From Herbidospora solisilvae (GTDB lineage Bacteria; Actinomycetota; Actinomycetes; Streptosporangiales; Streptosporangiaceae): a stretch of 64,000 nt of DNA. The notes under the pieces were generated by a model. That model did not search any database. It saw nothing but the letters and a program-made list of their open reading frames with translations, and was not told the origin of the DNA. Positions 7,644-15,959 of the stretch are shown in pieces; position 1 is the stretch's first letter; each line of letters starts with the position of its first letter. The position numbers and the translations under genes were made by a program. The stretch lies in NCBI RefSeq assembly GCF_009901565.1, contig NZ_WXEW01000007.1:1-64000 (forward strand). The letters are read 5' to 3'.

Positions 7644-9194
7644 ATGGAGGACATAAGCCGGGAGCAGTCGGAAACCCCGTCGTTGCTCGCAATGCGGGAC
7701 ATCGTCAAGCAGTTCCCCGGCGTGCGTGCGCTCGACGGCGTGGACCTCGACGTCCGTGCCGGAGAGGTCCACTGTCTATTGGGACAGAACGGGGCCGGGA
7801 AGTCGACCCTCATCAAGGTGCTCGCGGGCGCCCACCAGCCGGACTCCGGCGAGGTGCTGATGAACGGCGAACCGGTGAAACTGACGACCCCGACGGCCGC
7901 TATGAAGCTGGGCGTCGCGACGATCTATCAGGAGCTCGACCTCGTCGACGGCCTCAGCGTCGCCGAGAACGTGTTCCTCGGGCACGAGCACGCCACGATG
8001 GGATTCACCCGCCGGGGCGCCACCAACGCCGCCACCAGGAAGATCCTGGAACGACTCGGGCACGGCGAGATCCGCCCGACGACCGAAGTGGGCCGCCTCT
8101 CCCCGGCCGGCAAGCAGGTCGTCTCCATGGCGCGGGCGCTGTCGCACGACGCGCGGATCATCGTCATGGACGAGCCCTCGGCCGCGCTGGCGCACGACGA
8201 GGTGAGCAACCTCTTCCGGATCATCCGGGAGGTCACCGCCCAGGGCGTCGCCGTCATCTACATCTCCCACCGCCTGGAGGAGATCCGCGAGATCGGCGAC
8301 CGGGTCACCGTGCTGAAGGACGGCCGCACCGTCGCGGTCGGTCTGCCCGCGAAGGACACCCCCACGAACAAGGTCGTGTCGCTGATGACCGGCCGCAACG
8401 TCGAATACGTGTTCCCGCCGCGCCCTGACGGCGGCTTCGGGGACGAGATCCTCAAGATCGAGAACTGCTCCGTGGCCGGCATGGTCCGCGACGTGACGTT
8501 CTCGGTCCGGGCCGGCGAGATCGTCGGCCTGGCGGGCCTGGTCGGCTCCGGCCGCTCGGAGATCATCGAGGCCGTGTACGGCGCCCGGAGGTTCGCCGGC
8601 AAGATCACGCTGAACGGCCAGGTCGTCAAGGCCGGGAACACCACCCGGAGCGTCGGGCTCGGCATGGGCCTGGCCCCCGAAGAGCGCAAGGCCCAGGGTC
8701 TCCTCCTCGGCCAGAGCGTCGCCCGCAACATCACCATGGCGAGCATGGAGCGTTACTCCACCTTCGGGTGGATCAACCGCAAGAAGGAGGCGGAGGAGGC
8801 CGCGCACCTGGTGAAGGCGCTCGACATCCGCCCGCCCGACCCCAACCGGGTCATCAAGACCCTCTCCGGCGGCAACCAGCAGAAGGCGGTCATCGGCCGC
8901 TGGCTGGTCGGAGAGGGCCGCAAGCTGCTGCTGCTCGATGAGCCGACCCGCGGTGTCGACGTCGGCGCCCGCGCCGAGATCTACGCCCTCATCCGCAAGC
9001 TGGCCGACGAAGGCGTCGGTGTGTTGCTGGTCTCCAGCGAGGTCCCCGAGGTCCTCGGCCTCGCCGACCGCGTGCTGGTGATCCGCGAAGGCCGCATCGT
9101 CCGAGAGGCCGGCGCCGGGGAGCTCGATGAGCACACCGTGCTGGACCTCGTCATGGACGCCCATCCCGTGACGTCCGCCCCCTCCCACGACTGA
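7644..9194 (+). CDS. Sugar ABC transporter ATP-binding protein (RbsA-like)
   Basis: A 516-residue fused double ATPase of the ribose/galactose class. First half: Walker A GQNGAGKST near residues 47-55 and the weaker signature LSPAGKQ. Second half: the degenerate GLVGSGRSE loop, then signature LSGGNQQK near 407 and the LLLDEPTRGVDVGA Walker B/D-loop. This is the usual arrangement, with one domain catalytically weaker. It energises the permease encoded 18 bp downstream. ATG 7644 is chosen because the family begins just ahead of LLAMRDIVKQFPGV; the frame is open further upstream but that stretch runs antisense into the ROK gene. Confidence 0.93.
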   Translation: MEDISREQSETPSLLAMRDIVKQFPGVRALDGVDLDVRAGEVHCLLGQNGAGKSTLIKVLAGAHQPDSGEVLMNGEPVKLTTPTAAMKLGVATIYQELDLVDGLSVAENVFLGHEHATMGFTRRGATNAATRKILERLGHGEIRPTTEVGRLSPAGKQVVSMARALSHDARIIVMDEPSAALAHDEVSNLFRIIREVTAQGVAVIYISHRLEEIREIGDRVTVLKDGRTVAVGLPAKDTPTNKVVSLMTGRNVEYVFPPRPDGGFGDEILKIENCSVAGMVRDVTFSVRAGEIVGLAGLVGSGRSEIIEAVYGARRFAGKITLNGQVVKAGNTTRSVGLGMGLAPEERKAQGLLLGQSVARNITMASMERYSTFGWINRKKEAEEAAHLVKALDIRPPDPNRVIKTLSGGNQQKAVIGRWLVGEGRKLLLLDEPTRGVDVGARAEIYALIRKLADEGVGVLLVSSEVPEVLGLADRVLVIREGRIVREAGAGELDEHTVLDLVMDAHPVTSAPSHD

Positions 9195-9212
9195 TCTGCA
9201 GGAGTCCGTTCC

Positions 9213-10268
9213 ATGACAGAGGTGAATCCGCAACAGGTGTCCGCACCCAAGGCGGACGAAACCGGCAAGGCGAAGGCCCACGCGGCCGTCGCCACACCTT
9301 CCGGCGGCGGACCGCGACTCGGCCTCGGCGCCATCGGCGAGATCCCCCACATCGGCCTCGTGCTGGCCCTGGTGATCCTGGCCGCCGTCGGTCTCATCAC
9401 GGTGCCCGACACCTTCGCCACCGGGTCGAACATGGTGTCGATCCTGGCCCTGGCCGCGACCATCGGCGTCATCACCGTCGGCGCGACGTTCGTCATCATC
9501 GGCGGCGGCATCGACCTGTCGGTCGGCGCGGTGATGGCCCTGGCCTCGGTCTGGGCCACCACGCTGGCGACCCAGGCCTACGGGCCGTGGGTGATGATGA
9601 TCTGCGCCATCCTGGTAGGAACCGGCGCCGGACTGCTCAACGGCTTCCTGATCTCGTACGGGCGGATGGTGCCCTTCATCGCCACGCTGGCGATGCTGGT
9701 GGCCGCCCGTGGCCTGGCCCAGCGCATGTCCGAGCGGCGCACCCAGCTGGTGCAGCCGGACAACTCGCTGATCGTCGACCTGTCGACCACGCGCATCCTC
9801 GGCCTGCCGCTGCTGGTCTACGTCTTCGCCGTGGTCGTCATCATCGGCTGGCTGATCCTCAACCGCACCACCTTCGGCCGCCGCACCTACGCCGTCGGCG
9901 GCAACCCCGAGGCCGCCCGGCTGGCCGGCATCAACGTGCGACGCCACACGATGATGCTCTACGCCCTGTCCGGGTTCTGCTGCGGCATCGCCGCGATCAT
10001 CATCATGGCGCGCACCACGACCGGGTCGTCCACCCACGGCGACCTGTACGAGCTGGACGCGATCGCCGCGGTCATCATCGGCGGCACGCTTCTGACCGGT
10101 GGGCGGGGCACGATCGTGGGCGCCATCCTCGGTCTGCTCATCTTCACCGTGATCACCAACCTCTTCATCCTGAATGGGCTGAACACCAGTGACCAGCTCA
10201 TCGCCAAGGGTCTGATCATCGTGGCCGCCGTTCTCCTTCAGCGGCGCAGCCTCAAAGCAAGTACATAG
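9213..10268 (+). CDS. Sugar ABC transporter permease (RbsC-like)
   Basis: A 351-residue inner-membrane permease of the BPD_transp_2 family. A polar N-terminal leader of about 40 residues is followed by roughly eight to ten hydrophobic helices. Family signatures include GGGIDLSVGAVMAL and the EAARLAGINVRR cytoplasmic loop that contacts the ATPase. It imports a sugar together with the ATPase upstream and the lipoprotein downstream. The long charged N-terminus is slightly unusual for the family. Confidence 0.92.
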   Translation: MTEVNPQQVSAPKADETGKAKAHAAVATPSGGGPRLGLGAIGEIPHIGLVLALVILAAVGLITVPDTFATGSNMVSILALAATIGVITVGATFVIIGGGIDLSVGAVMALASVWATTLATQAYGPWVMMICAILVGTGAGLLNGFLISYGRMVPFIATLAMLVAARGLAQRMSERRTQLVQPDNSLIVDLSTTRILGLPLLVYVFAVVVIIGWLILNRTTFGRRTYAVGGNPEAARLAGINVRRHTMMLYALSGFCCGIAAIIIMARTTTGSSTHGDLYELDAIAAVIIGGTLLTGGRGTIVGAILGLLIFTVITNLFILNGLNTSDQLIAKGLIIVAAVLLQRRSLKAST

Positions 10269-10359
10269 CTCGTTCTCACCCCCCGCTGGGCCGTGGCACC
10301 CCAATCCGCCGCGGCCTGGGTCCCTCACTGCCGGAAATAACTCTCCAAGGGAGAACAAC

Positions 10360-11427
10360 ATGACCCAGACCCCGGGTCGCCGCGGATTCCTCCTCGGCGG
10401 TGCCGTCATCGGCGCCGGTGCGCTCGTTTCGGCCTGCACCAGCAACGAGCCGGCCGCGGCTCCGGCCGCCACCACGGGCGCAGCCGCCCCCGCCCCGGCC
10501 CCGGCCGGCGGGAACGACGCCCCTGGCGACAAGGTCGTCATCGGCTTCTCGGCCCCCGCCGCCGACCACGGCTGGATCGCGGCCATCGCCAAGAACGCCG
10601 CCGACGCCGCCAAGCAGTACTCCGATGTCGAGTTCAAGGCCGTCGAGCCGACCAACGACATCAACCAGCAGATCTCCGCCGTCGAGACGCTGATCGCCGC
10701 CAAGGTCAACGTCATCGTCATGCTGCCGAACGACGGCGCCCAGCTGAACCAGATCGCCCGCACGGCCACCGACGCCGGCATCCCGGTCGTCAACCTCGAC
10801 CGCGTGTTCCCGGACAAGCTGTCGTACCGGACCTGGATCGGCGGCGACAACTACGGCATGGGCGTGGCCGCCGGCCACTTCATCGGCAAGCGCCTCAAGG
10901 ACGCCGGCACCTCCAACCCGGTCATCCTCGAGATCCAGGGCATCGCCACGCTGCCGCTGACCCAGGACCGCAGCAAGGGCTTCGAGGACGCCCTCAAGAG
11001 CTACGGCTTCTCGGTGACCGCCAAGCAGGACGCGCAGTTCACCGTCGAGTCGGGCACCGAGGTCGCCGCCAACCTGCTCCAGGCGCACCCGAAGATCGAC
11101 GCCATCTGGAACCACGACGACGACCAGGGCATCGGCGTGCTGGCCGCCATCAAGGAGGCCAACCGCTCCGAGTTCTTCATGGTCGGCGGCGCCGGTTCGG
11201 CCAACGCCATGCGTGACATCCAGGCCGACTCGGGCGTCCTCAAGGCGACGGTCACCTACTCGCCCACCATGGCCGCCTCCGCGATCAAGCTCGCCCGCCT
11301 GATCGCGCAGGGCAAGGGCATGAGCGACCTTCTGGAGCACCAGGTCCCGCAGTCCATCACCCTGGCCTCCGAGACCATCACGAAGGAGAACGCCGCCGAG
11401 TACCTGCCGCTGGGCTTCGAGTCGTGA
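10360..11427 (+). CDS. Sugar ABC transporter substrate-binding lipoprotein (RbsB-like)
   Basis: A 355-residue periplasmic-binding-protein type 1 (ribose-type) fold. The N-terminus has a twin-arginine-like stretch (GRRGFLLGG) and a lipobox LVSAC with Cys26 as lipidation site, then an Ala/Pro-rich linker. The fold contains the domain segments IGFSAPAADHGWIAAI and IDAIWNHDDDQGIGVL. A good AGGGAG-like ribosome site precedes ATG 10360. The 91-bp gap after the permease contains a GC-rich imperfect hairpin that might stabilise the upstream message. The ligand is probably a pentose, polyol or inositol-like sugar, judging from the downstream Gfo/Idh enzyme and isomerase. Confidence 0.92.
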   Translation: MTQTPGRRGFLLGGAVIGAGALVSACTSNEPAAAPAATTGAAAPAPAPAGGNDAPGDKVVIGFSAPAADHGWIAAIAKNAADAAKQYSDVEFKAVEPTNDINQQISAVETLIAAKVNVIVMLPNDGAQLNQIARTATDAGIPVVNLDRVFPDKLSYRTWIGGDNYGMGVAAGHFIGKRLKDAGTSNPVILEIQGIATLPLTQDRSKGFEDALKSYGFSVTAKQDAQFTVESGTEVAANLLQAHPKIDAIWNHDDDQGIGVLAAIKEANRSEFFMVGGAGSANAMRDIQADSGVLKATVTYSPTMAASAIKLARLIAQGKGMSDLLEHQVPQSITLASETITKENAAEYLPLGFES

Positions 11428-12587
11428 AGCCGGTCATCGGGGTTGGCATGGTTGGGTACGCGTTCATGGGACGCGTGCACTCCCAGGCCTGGCGCAGCGT
11501 CGGTGCGTTCTTCGACCTGCCGGTCAAGCCGTCCATGGCGGTTCTGTCCGGCCGGTCGCGGGCGAACACCGAGGCGGCCGCCGAGTCCATGGGCTGGGCG
11601 TCCGTCGAGACGGACTGGAAGGAACTCGTCAAGCGCGACGACGTGCATTTGGTCGACATCTGCACGCCCGGCGACTCGCACGCCGAGATCGCCATCGCCG
11701 CACTTGAGGCGGGCAAGCACGTGCTGTGCGAGAAGCCCCTGGCCAACACCGTCGAGGAGGCGGAGGCCATGGCCGCCGCCGCCCGCGCGGCCGCGGCCCG
11801 GGGTGTGCGCAGCATGGTGGCCTTCAACTACCGGCGTGTCCCCGCCGTCGCGCTGGCCCGCCAGCTCGTCGCCGAGGGCCGTCTCGGGACCATCCGTCAC
11901 GTCCGCGCCCAGTACCTCCAGGACTGGATCGTCGACCCCGAGTTCCCGCTCGTCTGGCGTCTGCAGAAGGACAAGGCCGGATCGGGTGCGCTCGGTGACA
12001 TCGGCGCGCACATCATCGACACCGCGCAGTTCATCCTCGGAGAGCACCTGACCGGCGTCTCGGCCATCACCGAGACGTTCATCAAGGAGCGGCCCCTCGC
12101 CGACGCCTCCGCCGGGCTCTCCGCCCAGGGCGGCGCGGAGATGGGCCAGGTCACCGTGGACGACGCCGCGATCTTCACCGGCCGCTTCGGCGGCGGGGCC
12201 ATCGCCTCCTTCGAGGCCACGCGCTTCGCCACCGGCCGCAAGAACGCGCTGCGCATCGAGGTCAACGGGTCGCTCGGCAGCATCTCGTTCGACTTCGAGT
12301 CGCTCAACGAGTTGTGGTTCCACGACCACACGCTGGCCGCGGAGGAAGGTGGATTCCGGCGGGTGCTCGTCACCGAGGCCGGTCACCCCTACGCGGGCGC
12401 GTGGTGGCCCCCGGGCCACGGACTCGGCTACGAGAACACGTTCACCCACGAGGTGAAGGACTTCCTGGAGGCCATCTCGGCCGGGGCGGACCCCACGCCC
12501 TCGTTCGACGACGGACTCCAAGTGCAGAAGGTGCTCGACGCGGTCGAGCGCAGCGCCGGCGACGACAGCCGCTGGACGACTGTCTAA
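11424..12587 (+). CDS. Gfo/Idh/MocA family oxidoreductase
   Basis: A 387-residue NAD(P)-dependent sugar or inositol dehydrogenase. It has the Rossmann loop GVGMVGYAFMG, the CEKPLANT motif with the catalytic-region Lys, and GDIGAHIIDTAQF, the family D-x-x-x-H segment. The GTG start at 11424 overlaps the stop of the binding protein (GTGA), showing translational coupling. With the isomerase downstream it fits a pathway that oxidises an imported sugar or cyclitol. Exact substrate unknown. Confidence 0.9.
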   Translation: MKPVIGVGMVGYAFMGRVHSQAWRSVGAFFDLPVKPSMAVLSGRSRANTEAAAESMGWASVETDWKELVKRDDVHLVDICTPGDSHAEIAIAALEAGKHVLCEKPLANTVEEAEAMAAAARAAAARGVRSMVAFNYRRVPAVALARQLVAEGRLGTIRHVRAQYLQDWIVDPEFPLVWRLQKDKAGSGALGDIGAHIIDTAQFILGEHLTGVSAITETFIKERPLADASAGLSAQGGAEMGQVTVDDAAIFTGRFGGGAIASFEATRFATGRKNALRIEVNGSLGSISFDFESLNELWFHDHTLAAEEGGFRRVLVTEAGHPYAGAWWPPGHGLGYENTFTHEVKDFLEAISAGADPTPSFDDGLQVQKVLDAVERSAGDDSRWTTV

Positions 12588-12625
12588 GACCACGCACACC
12601 TTTTCGGGGGGACCGGGGTTCCCGG

Positions 12626-12720
12626 CCGCCCGGAACGCGACCGGCACGGTCGCGTGTACGCCGTCGCGCCGAGGCGACGTACACGTGAGTGCCACCCGAG
12701 CCGTTTCGCGTTCCGGGCGG
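12626..12720. repeat. Nested inverted repeats between sugar genes
   Basis: A perfect 15-bp inverted repeat (12626-12640 with 12706-12720, CCGCCCGGAACGCGA) encloses a smaller perfect hairpin, CGCGACCG-GCA-CGGTCGCG (12636-12654), and a weaker GTGTAC/GTACAC pair. The small hairpin and the long pairing share bases 12636-12640, so they are mutually exclusive. The element sits in the 177-bp gap within one transcription direction and could attenuate or process the message. Confidence 0.6.
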
Positions 12721-12764
12721 AAGGGGCAGACCCCATCCCAGGAGACTGACGGAGACTGACGACG

Positions 12765-13769
12765 ATGACGCGACCGATCACCCTCTTCACCGGCCAGTGG
12801 GCCGACCTGCCCTTCGAGGAGGTCTGCCGCCTCGCCTCCGAATGGGGCTACGAAGGCCTCGAGATCGCCACGTGGGGCGACCACCTGGAGATCGACAAGG
12901 CCCTGAGCGACCCCGGGTACGTCAAGCGCAAGCTCGAGACCCTGGAGAAGTACAACCTCAAGGTCTGGACGATCTCCAACCACCTGATCAGCCAGGCCAT
13001 CTGCGACCACCCGATCGACGAGCGGCACAAGGGCATCCTGCCCTCGCGCCTGTGGTCGGACGACGCCGAGCAGGTCCGGCAGAACGCCGCCGAGGAGACC
13101 AAGAACACCGCCCGCGTCGCCGCCCTCCTGGGCGCCAACACCGTGGTCGGCTTCACCGGCTCCTCCATCTGGCACACCGTGGCCATGTTCCCGCCGGCCA
13201 GCCAGGCCATGATCGACCGCGGGTACGAGGACTTCGCCGAGCGCTTCAACCCCATCCTCGACGTGTTCGAGCAGGAGGGTGTGCGCTTCGCCCACGAGGT
13301 CCACCCGAGCGAGATCGCCTACGACTACCACACGACGGTCAAGACCCTGGAGGCGATCAACCACCGGGCGTCCTTCGGCCTCAACTGGGACCCGTCGCAC
13401 ATGGTGTGGCAGCAGCTCGACCCGGCCGGCTTCATCCTCGACTTCGCCGACCGGATCTACCACGTCGACTGCAAGGACGCCAAGGTCCGCATCGGCGACG
13501 GCCGCCGCGGCATCCTGTCGTCGCACCTGGCCTGGGCCGACCCCAAGCGCGGCTGGGACTTCGTCTCCACCGGCCGCGGCGACGTGCCGTGGGAGGACTG
13601 CTTCCGCGCCCTCAACCACATCGGCTACGACGGCCCCATCTCCATCGAGTGGGAGGACGCCGGCATGGACCGCCTCATGGGCGCGCCCGAGGCCCTGGCG
13701 TACATCTCCAAGCTCAACGCGATCACCCCGCCGGCGGCGGCGTTCGACGCCGCTTTCAGCTCCGAGTGA
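12765..13769 (+). CDS. Sugar phosphate isomerase/epimerase (TIM barrel)
   Basis: A 334-residue member of the xylose-isomerase-like TIM-barrel (AP_endonuc_2) family. Putative metal ligands are in FAHEVHPSE (Glu/His), [10 protein letters not shown] (Asp/His), IYHVDCKDA (His/Asp) and [10 protein letters not shown] (Glu). It is the last gene of the sugar operon and probably isomerises or epimerises the keto-sugar made by the Gfo/Idh enzyme, as in inositol or rare-sugar pathways. The gene ends shortly before a textbook terminator. Confidence 0.88.
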   Translation: MTRPITLFTGQWADLPFEEVCRLASEWGYEGLEIATWGDHLEIDKALSDPGYVKRKLETLEKYNLKVWTISNHLISQAICDHPIDERHKGILPSRLWSDDAEQVRQNAAEETKNTARVAALLGANTVVGFTGSSIWHTVAMFPPASQAMIDRGYEDFAERFNPILDVFEQEGVRFAHEVHPSEIAYDYHTTVKTLEAINHRASFGLNWDPSHMVWQQLDPAGFILDFADRIYHVDCKDAKVRIGDGRRGILSSHLAWADPKRGWDFVSTGRGDVPWEDCFRALNHIGYDGPISIEWEDAGMDRLMGAPEALAYISKLNAITPPAAAFDAAFSSE

Positions 13770-13783
13770 TCATCTGAACGAGG

Positions 13784-13826
13784 CAGGTCTGCGTTTCCGA
13801 GGTCAGGAGCGCAGACCTGTCTTTTT
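13784..13826 (+). terminator. Intrinsic terminator of the sugar operon
   Basis: A 10-bp stem CAGGTCTGCG (13784-13793) / CGCAGACCTG (13810-13819) has a 16-nt loop and is followed by TCTTTTT. It ends the sugar operon just left of the integrative element. Confidence 0.88.
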
Positions 13827-13915
13827 GCCGCGCCTCCGGCGCGGCGGCTCGGCCGCCTTCATGTCCGGGCCTTCCCTCGTCGCTCCGGCTCGCTTCGCTC
13901 ACCTGCGCTCCTCAG

Positions 13916-13940
13916 TGCTCGGGCCTTCTTAGAGTTACCT
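13916..13940 (+). other. Putative attL: P' arm of serine-integrase site
   Basis: CCTTCTTAGAGTTACCT (13924-13940) is the reverse complement, with 15 of 17 matches, of the arm at 27037-27053. Serine-integrase attP sites have inverted arms flanking a central dinucleotide, and after integration the arms lie just inside the two ends in inverted orientation, as here. If each half-site is 23 nt, the crossover dinucleotide would be TG at 13916-13917, which matches TG at the same distance from the other arm (27060-27061). The core is an inference. Confidence 0.55.
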
Positions 13941-13947
13941 TCGATGT

Positions 13948-15471
13948 ATGACCAAGTCATTGCATCCCAGGTCGAAAGGGTTATTAGCCTCTCAGCTTCC
14001 CGGTGATGATCTGCCGGGAAGCAGGGAGCTGACCGGCCGGGAGTACCTGCGTGTCAGTGAAGACCGGTCTAAGCGTATGAAGTCGCCGGCGCAGCAGCAC
14101 GAGGACAACGAACGGGCATGCGCGGCGCATCGGATCACTCTCGGAGAGCCCTACCGCGAAGGCCGCGCGGTATCGGCTTCCCGGTACAGCACCGACGTCC
14201 GCGACGACTTCGACCGCCTGATGACCGACCTGCGCAACAGGGAGTTCGGCGCGGACGTCCTGGTGCTGTGGGAGAGCTCCCGTGGATCACGGCGAGTGCT
14301 GGAGTGGGTGACCATGCTTGACCTGCTGGAGCGGCAGGGGATCTTCGTGTTCGTCACCACGCACGGCCGTCTCTATGACCCGGCCAATCCGCGTGATCGT
14401 CGCGGGCTGATCGATGACGCCAACGACAGCGAGTATGAGTCGGCGAAGATCGCGCAGCGGATCAGGCGGGACATGGCCGCCAACGCCGCAGAAGGCCGCC
14501 CGCATGGGCTGTGCCCGGTGGGGTTGCGTCCGGTGTACCACGAGCGGACGGGGAAGCTGATCACGTGGGAGGCCGATCCCGAGACCGCGCCCATGATCGT
14601 TGATCTGTTCACGCTGTACCGGCGAGGCCGCAGTGGGCGCAGCATCGCCAAGGAGTTCAAGGAGCGCGGGTACCGTAACAAGCTGGGCAACCCCTACAGC
14701 CCTGCGCATCTGCGGGACATGGCGACCAGGGCCGCCTATACGGGTCTGCGCGTTCACCACGGGGAGCTGATCGAGGGCACGTGGGACGCGATCGTTGAGC
14801 GTGATCTGTGGTGGGACGTCCAGCGGATCTTGGCCGAGCCAGCGCATCAGTCGACCAAGCCCCGGTTCGGGAGCGTCAAGCACGAATACACGCGCACGAT
14901 GCGGTGCGCCAAGTGTCTGGGGCCGATCACCACGCTCGACAGCAAGCGCGGTGACTACATGTGCCAGACCGGCGGATGCGCCCGTATCACCAAGGCCCCC
15001 GTCGATGCGATCCTTAACGCCGTCATCGAGGACTTCCTAGCGCAAGCGGACTTCACCGCGCGGGTAGCCCGCCGTGTGGACACGCCGCAGGTCCGCGCGC
15101 TGGAGATCGCGATAGCGCAGCTGCGGGCCGAACTGGAGGAGGCGGAGAACGCGGTGCCGGCCAACGTGTCCGAGGCCCGGATGTTCGCCCGGATCATCGA
15201 GGACATCAAGCCGAAGCTCGCCGACAAGCAGGCCCAGTTGCGCGGGCTGACCACCCCGTCCGAGCTTGCCTCATTGCTGGCATCCGACGACGGCAGCCCT
15301 GTCGCCGATGCGGTGACCCGGTGGCGGGATGCTCCGGTGGAGATCCGCCGGAAGATCGCCAAGATCTTGCTCAGCCCGCAGTACCTGGGACAGGTCCGGA
15401 TCAACCCCCGGACACCCGGCAAGCGCCTGCCCCCTCATGAGCGCCTCACGTGGGTACGCGATGCCGCATAG
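13948..15471 (+). CDS. Large serine recombinase (integrase)
   Basis: A 507-residue site-specific recombinase. The resolvase catalytic domain begins GREYLRVSEDR with nucleophile Ser37 and continues through VLVLWESSRGSR. It is followed by the Recombinase domain (GRSGRSIAKEFKERGY), a zinc ribbon (CAKC and, later, C-x4-C in CQTGGCA) and a coiled-coil Leu/Glu-rich segment (ALEIAIAQLRAELEEAE) before the C-terminus. This is the layout of phiC31/Bxb1-type integrases. It starts 8 bp inside the proposed attL arm, the usual place for an element integrase. No small excisionase gene is evident beside it. Confidence 0.95.
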   Translation: MTKSLHPRSKGLLASQLPGDDLPGSRELTGREYLRVSEDRSKRMKSPAQQHEDNERACAAHRITLGEPYREGRAVSASRYSTDVRDDFDRLMTDLRNREFGADVLVLWESSRGSRRVLEWVTMLDLLERQGIFVFVTTHGRLYDPANPRDRRGLIDDANDSEYESAKIAQRIRRDMAANAAEGRPHGLCPVGLRPVYHERTGKLITWEADPETAPMIVDLFTLYRRGRSGRSIAKEFKERGYRNKLGNPYSPAHLRDMATRAAYTGLRVHHGELIEGTWDAIVERDLWWDVQRILAEPAHQSTKPRFGSVKHEYTRTMRCAKCLGPITTLDSKRGDYMCQTGGCARITKAPVDAILNAVIEDFLAQADFTARVARRVDTPQVRALEIAIAQLRAELEEAENAVPANVSEARMFARIIEDIKPKLADKQAQLRGLTTPSELASLLASDDGSPVADAVTRWRDAPVEIRRKIAKILLSPQYLGQVRINPRTPGKRLPPHERLTWVRDAA

Positions 15472-15566
15472 CTCCGCCTGACGGGCAAGCCCCACGCCAG
15501 CAGCGACCGGCCAGGGCTTGCCCGCACAGGGGACGAGCCGTACAGGGGACGAGGAGGTGAGCGCCG

Positions 15567-15959
15567 CTACCGGTAGCCGAGCAAGGCCGCCAGCCGGTCC
15601 ACGGCATCATCGCTGAGAGGCCCCGCCGCCGCCACGATCGACCGGGCGTAGGCAGCGATCACAGGATCGTCTGAGGTCATCTCGCCGACGCCCGCGCCGT
15701 GCCGCGTCCCCGCCGACGCGGCCTCATGCCCCCGAGCAAGATCACCAGTCGGCGGCGCACCCTGAGGCCGGACGCCGGCACCCGCCCACCCACCCTCCGG
15801 CCCGCTGTGGCTGGCCACCGACTCCACCCATTCGACCATCCCCGGCAACGGCTCAAGCACAGACCCAAGCCCTGTCGCCCCTTCGGGACGCTTTGCCGAA
15901 CGACGGCGACGCCTACCCGCGCCACGAGCCACCGACCCGCCAGCAACCGCCGCACTCAT
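15567..15959 (-). CDS. Hypothetical protein coupled to Rep
   Basis: A 130-residue protein of unknown function. The N-terminal half is Arg/Gly-rich and low complexity. The C-terminal 35 residues (TSDDPVIAAYARSIVAAAGP ...) look like a compact helical segment. Its ATG overlaps the stop of the rep gene (ATGA, 15956-15959), so it is translated with Rep and is probably a small accessory replication protein of the element. No enzyme motif is seen. Confidence 0.6.
   Translation of the reverse strand: MSAAVAGGSVARGAGRRRRRSAKRPEGATGLGSVLEPLPGMVEWVESVASHSGPEGGWAGAGVRPQGAPPTGDLARGHEAASAGTRHGAGVGEMTSDDPVIAAYARSIVAAAGPLSDDAVDRLAALLGYR

Noticed and set aside
7776-10850. 1024-residue open frame antisense to the sugar ABC operon
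   Set aside because: Antisense shadow of the ATPase and permease genes, with Asp/Gly/His-biased random sequence.
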